This document shows positions 4,692-5,516 of a stretch of 5,516 nucleotides of DNA, one piece after another; the stretch's first letter is position 1, and each line of letters opens with the position of its first letter. Made by a program: the position numbers and the translations under genes. Origin of the DNA: an uncultured Treponema sp. (GTDB lineage Bacteria; Spirochaetota; Spirochaetia; Treponematales; Treponemataceae). The DNA lies in contig NZ_CALHGC010000008.1 in NCBI RefSeq assembly GCF_938029485.1, positions 1 to 5,516 of the forward strand, written 5' to 3'. The notes below the pieces were generated by a model. The model had not been told where the DNA came from. It saw nothing but the letters and a program-made list of their open reading frames with translations, and ran no database searches.

Positions 4692-5516
4692 ATGATGTCC
4701 GAACTTTACGACCCTTACGATTATCCGCTGTACCGTCCGCCGAGCGAGGCCTATTCTTTAATCCTGCAGGTAACGCTCGGCTGTTCGTATAACCGCTGTG
4801 TCTTTTGCGGAATGTATCAGACAAAAAAATTCCATATTAAGCCGATTGAAACGGTGAAGCAGGAACTCGTGATGTTTGCCGAACACTACCGCCATGTCGA
4901 TAAGGTGTTTTTGGCGGACGGCGATGCATTGACTGCCCCGACTGAATATTTGGCAGCAGTGCTGGATGCGGTTGCCGCCATTATCCCGCAGTGCAAACGG
5001 GTATCCTGCTATGCGACCCACCTCAATATCAGGCAGAAGACTCCGGAAGAATTAAAGCTTTTAGCTTCGAAGGGCTTGACGCTGTTGTATCTCGGCGTGG
5101 AAAGCGGCGACGATGAAACGCTGAAATTTATCCGCAAGGGTACGACGGCGGCGGAGCTGATCAAACTTTCCGGCAAGGTGAAAGACGCCGGAATGGAGCT
5201 GTCGGCAACCTTTATTTTAGGGATTAACGGAGCGGAGCGGGACAACACGCAGCACGCAATTAAAACCGGTGAGATTATCTCTAAAATGTATTTGACTTAT
5301 GCAGGGCTTTTAACGCTGCGGCTTGAGGACGGCAGCTATCTTACCAAAGCCGCCGCCGAAGGGAAGTACACCGTTGTCGGGATTGAAGAGATCGTTAAAG
5401 AATTAAAGCTGATCTTAGAAAATATCCATATTGAAGAGATGACCGCTCCGGTGATTTTCCGCTCCAATCACGCCTCAAACTTTTTGACGTTGAAAGGAAC
5501 GCTTCCGCAGGATAGG
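4692..5516 (+). CDS. radical SAM protein (3' end outside the window)
   Basis: 275 codons are present from ATG 4692 (ATG 4695 is equally possible); the frame is open to the last base. Residues 28-41 read TLGCSYNRCVFCGM: Cys31, Cys36 and Cys39 would bind the [4Fe-4S] cluster that cleaves S-adenosylmethionine, in a CX4CX2C spacing rather than the common CX3CX2C. VFLADGDAL (72-80) takes the place of the GGEP-type SAM motif, and LYLGVESGDDETLKFIRKG (132-150) and SATFILGING (171-180) are conserved barrel strands of the Elp3/HemN-like core. No cobalamin-binding domain precedes it. Relatives of this size are mostly uncharacterised and about 290-300 residues long, so only the last few dozen residues are likely missing. 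It follows the TSUP gene by 6 bases without a clear ribosome site, which suggests one operon and coupled translation. The reaction and substrate are unknown. Confidence 0.88.
   Translation, partial: MMSELYDPYDYPLYRPPSEAYSLILQVTLGCSYNRCVFCGMYQTKKFHIKPIETVKQELVMFAEHYRHVDKVFLADGDALTAPTEYLAAVLDAVAAIIPQCKRVSCYATHLNIRQKTPEELKLLASKGLTLLYLGVESGDDETLKFIRKGTTAAELIKLSGKVKDAGMELSATFILGINGAERDNTQHAIKTGEIISKMYLTYAGLLTLRLEDGSYLTKAAAEGKYTVVGIEEIVKELKLILENIHIEEMTAPVIFRSNHASNFLTLKGTLPQDR

Overview
The window looks like the chromosome of a spirochaete, most likely an oral-type Treponema. The grounds are the spirochaete-like FliS, a coiled-coil FlgN-type partner behind it, a sigma-28 promoter of the FliA class, moderate base composition, and the style of the TlyC-like and radical SAM proteins. 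This is inference from sequence style; no database search was run.

Left part, all on the minus strand. A sigma-28-like promoter (about 1935-1961) drives fliS (flagellin chaperone), which is tightly coupled to an flgN-like gene. Next comes a CBS-pair plus CorC_HlyC domain protein that resembles the C-terminal half of TlyC/CorC proteins but lacks the usual N-terminal region. The first 195 bases hold no gene that I can support.

Middle. The 318-base gap upstream of fliS (1899-2216) holds the flagellar promoter and two AT-rich hairpins. It is followed by a tRNA-Gly(UCC) on the minus strand with a near-consensus sigma-70 promoter. Divergent from the tRNA is a phosphoglycolate-phosphatase-like HAD hydrolase on the plus strand, whose -10 box lies so close to its ATG that the mRNA is probably leaderless. 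It abuts, stop to stop, a wrecked EamA/DMT-family transporter on the minus strand.

The transporter is the most informative locus. It carries (i) a 141-bp insertion with imperfect terminal inverted repeats near codon 8, whose removal in silico restores a perfect DMT N-terminus, (ii) a frameshift at a seven-base homopolymer, and (iii) an in-frame internal deletion of about three membrane segments. The insertion is built of three successive hairpins. Its two ends resemble the two hairpins near fliS in size and core, which suggests a dispersed, structured, MITE-like repeat family.

Right part, plus strand. An intact TSUP (TauE/SafE) transporter is followed after 6 bases by a radical SAM protein with a CX4CX2C cluster motif that runs off the window. 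The two are probably one operon.
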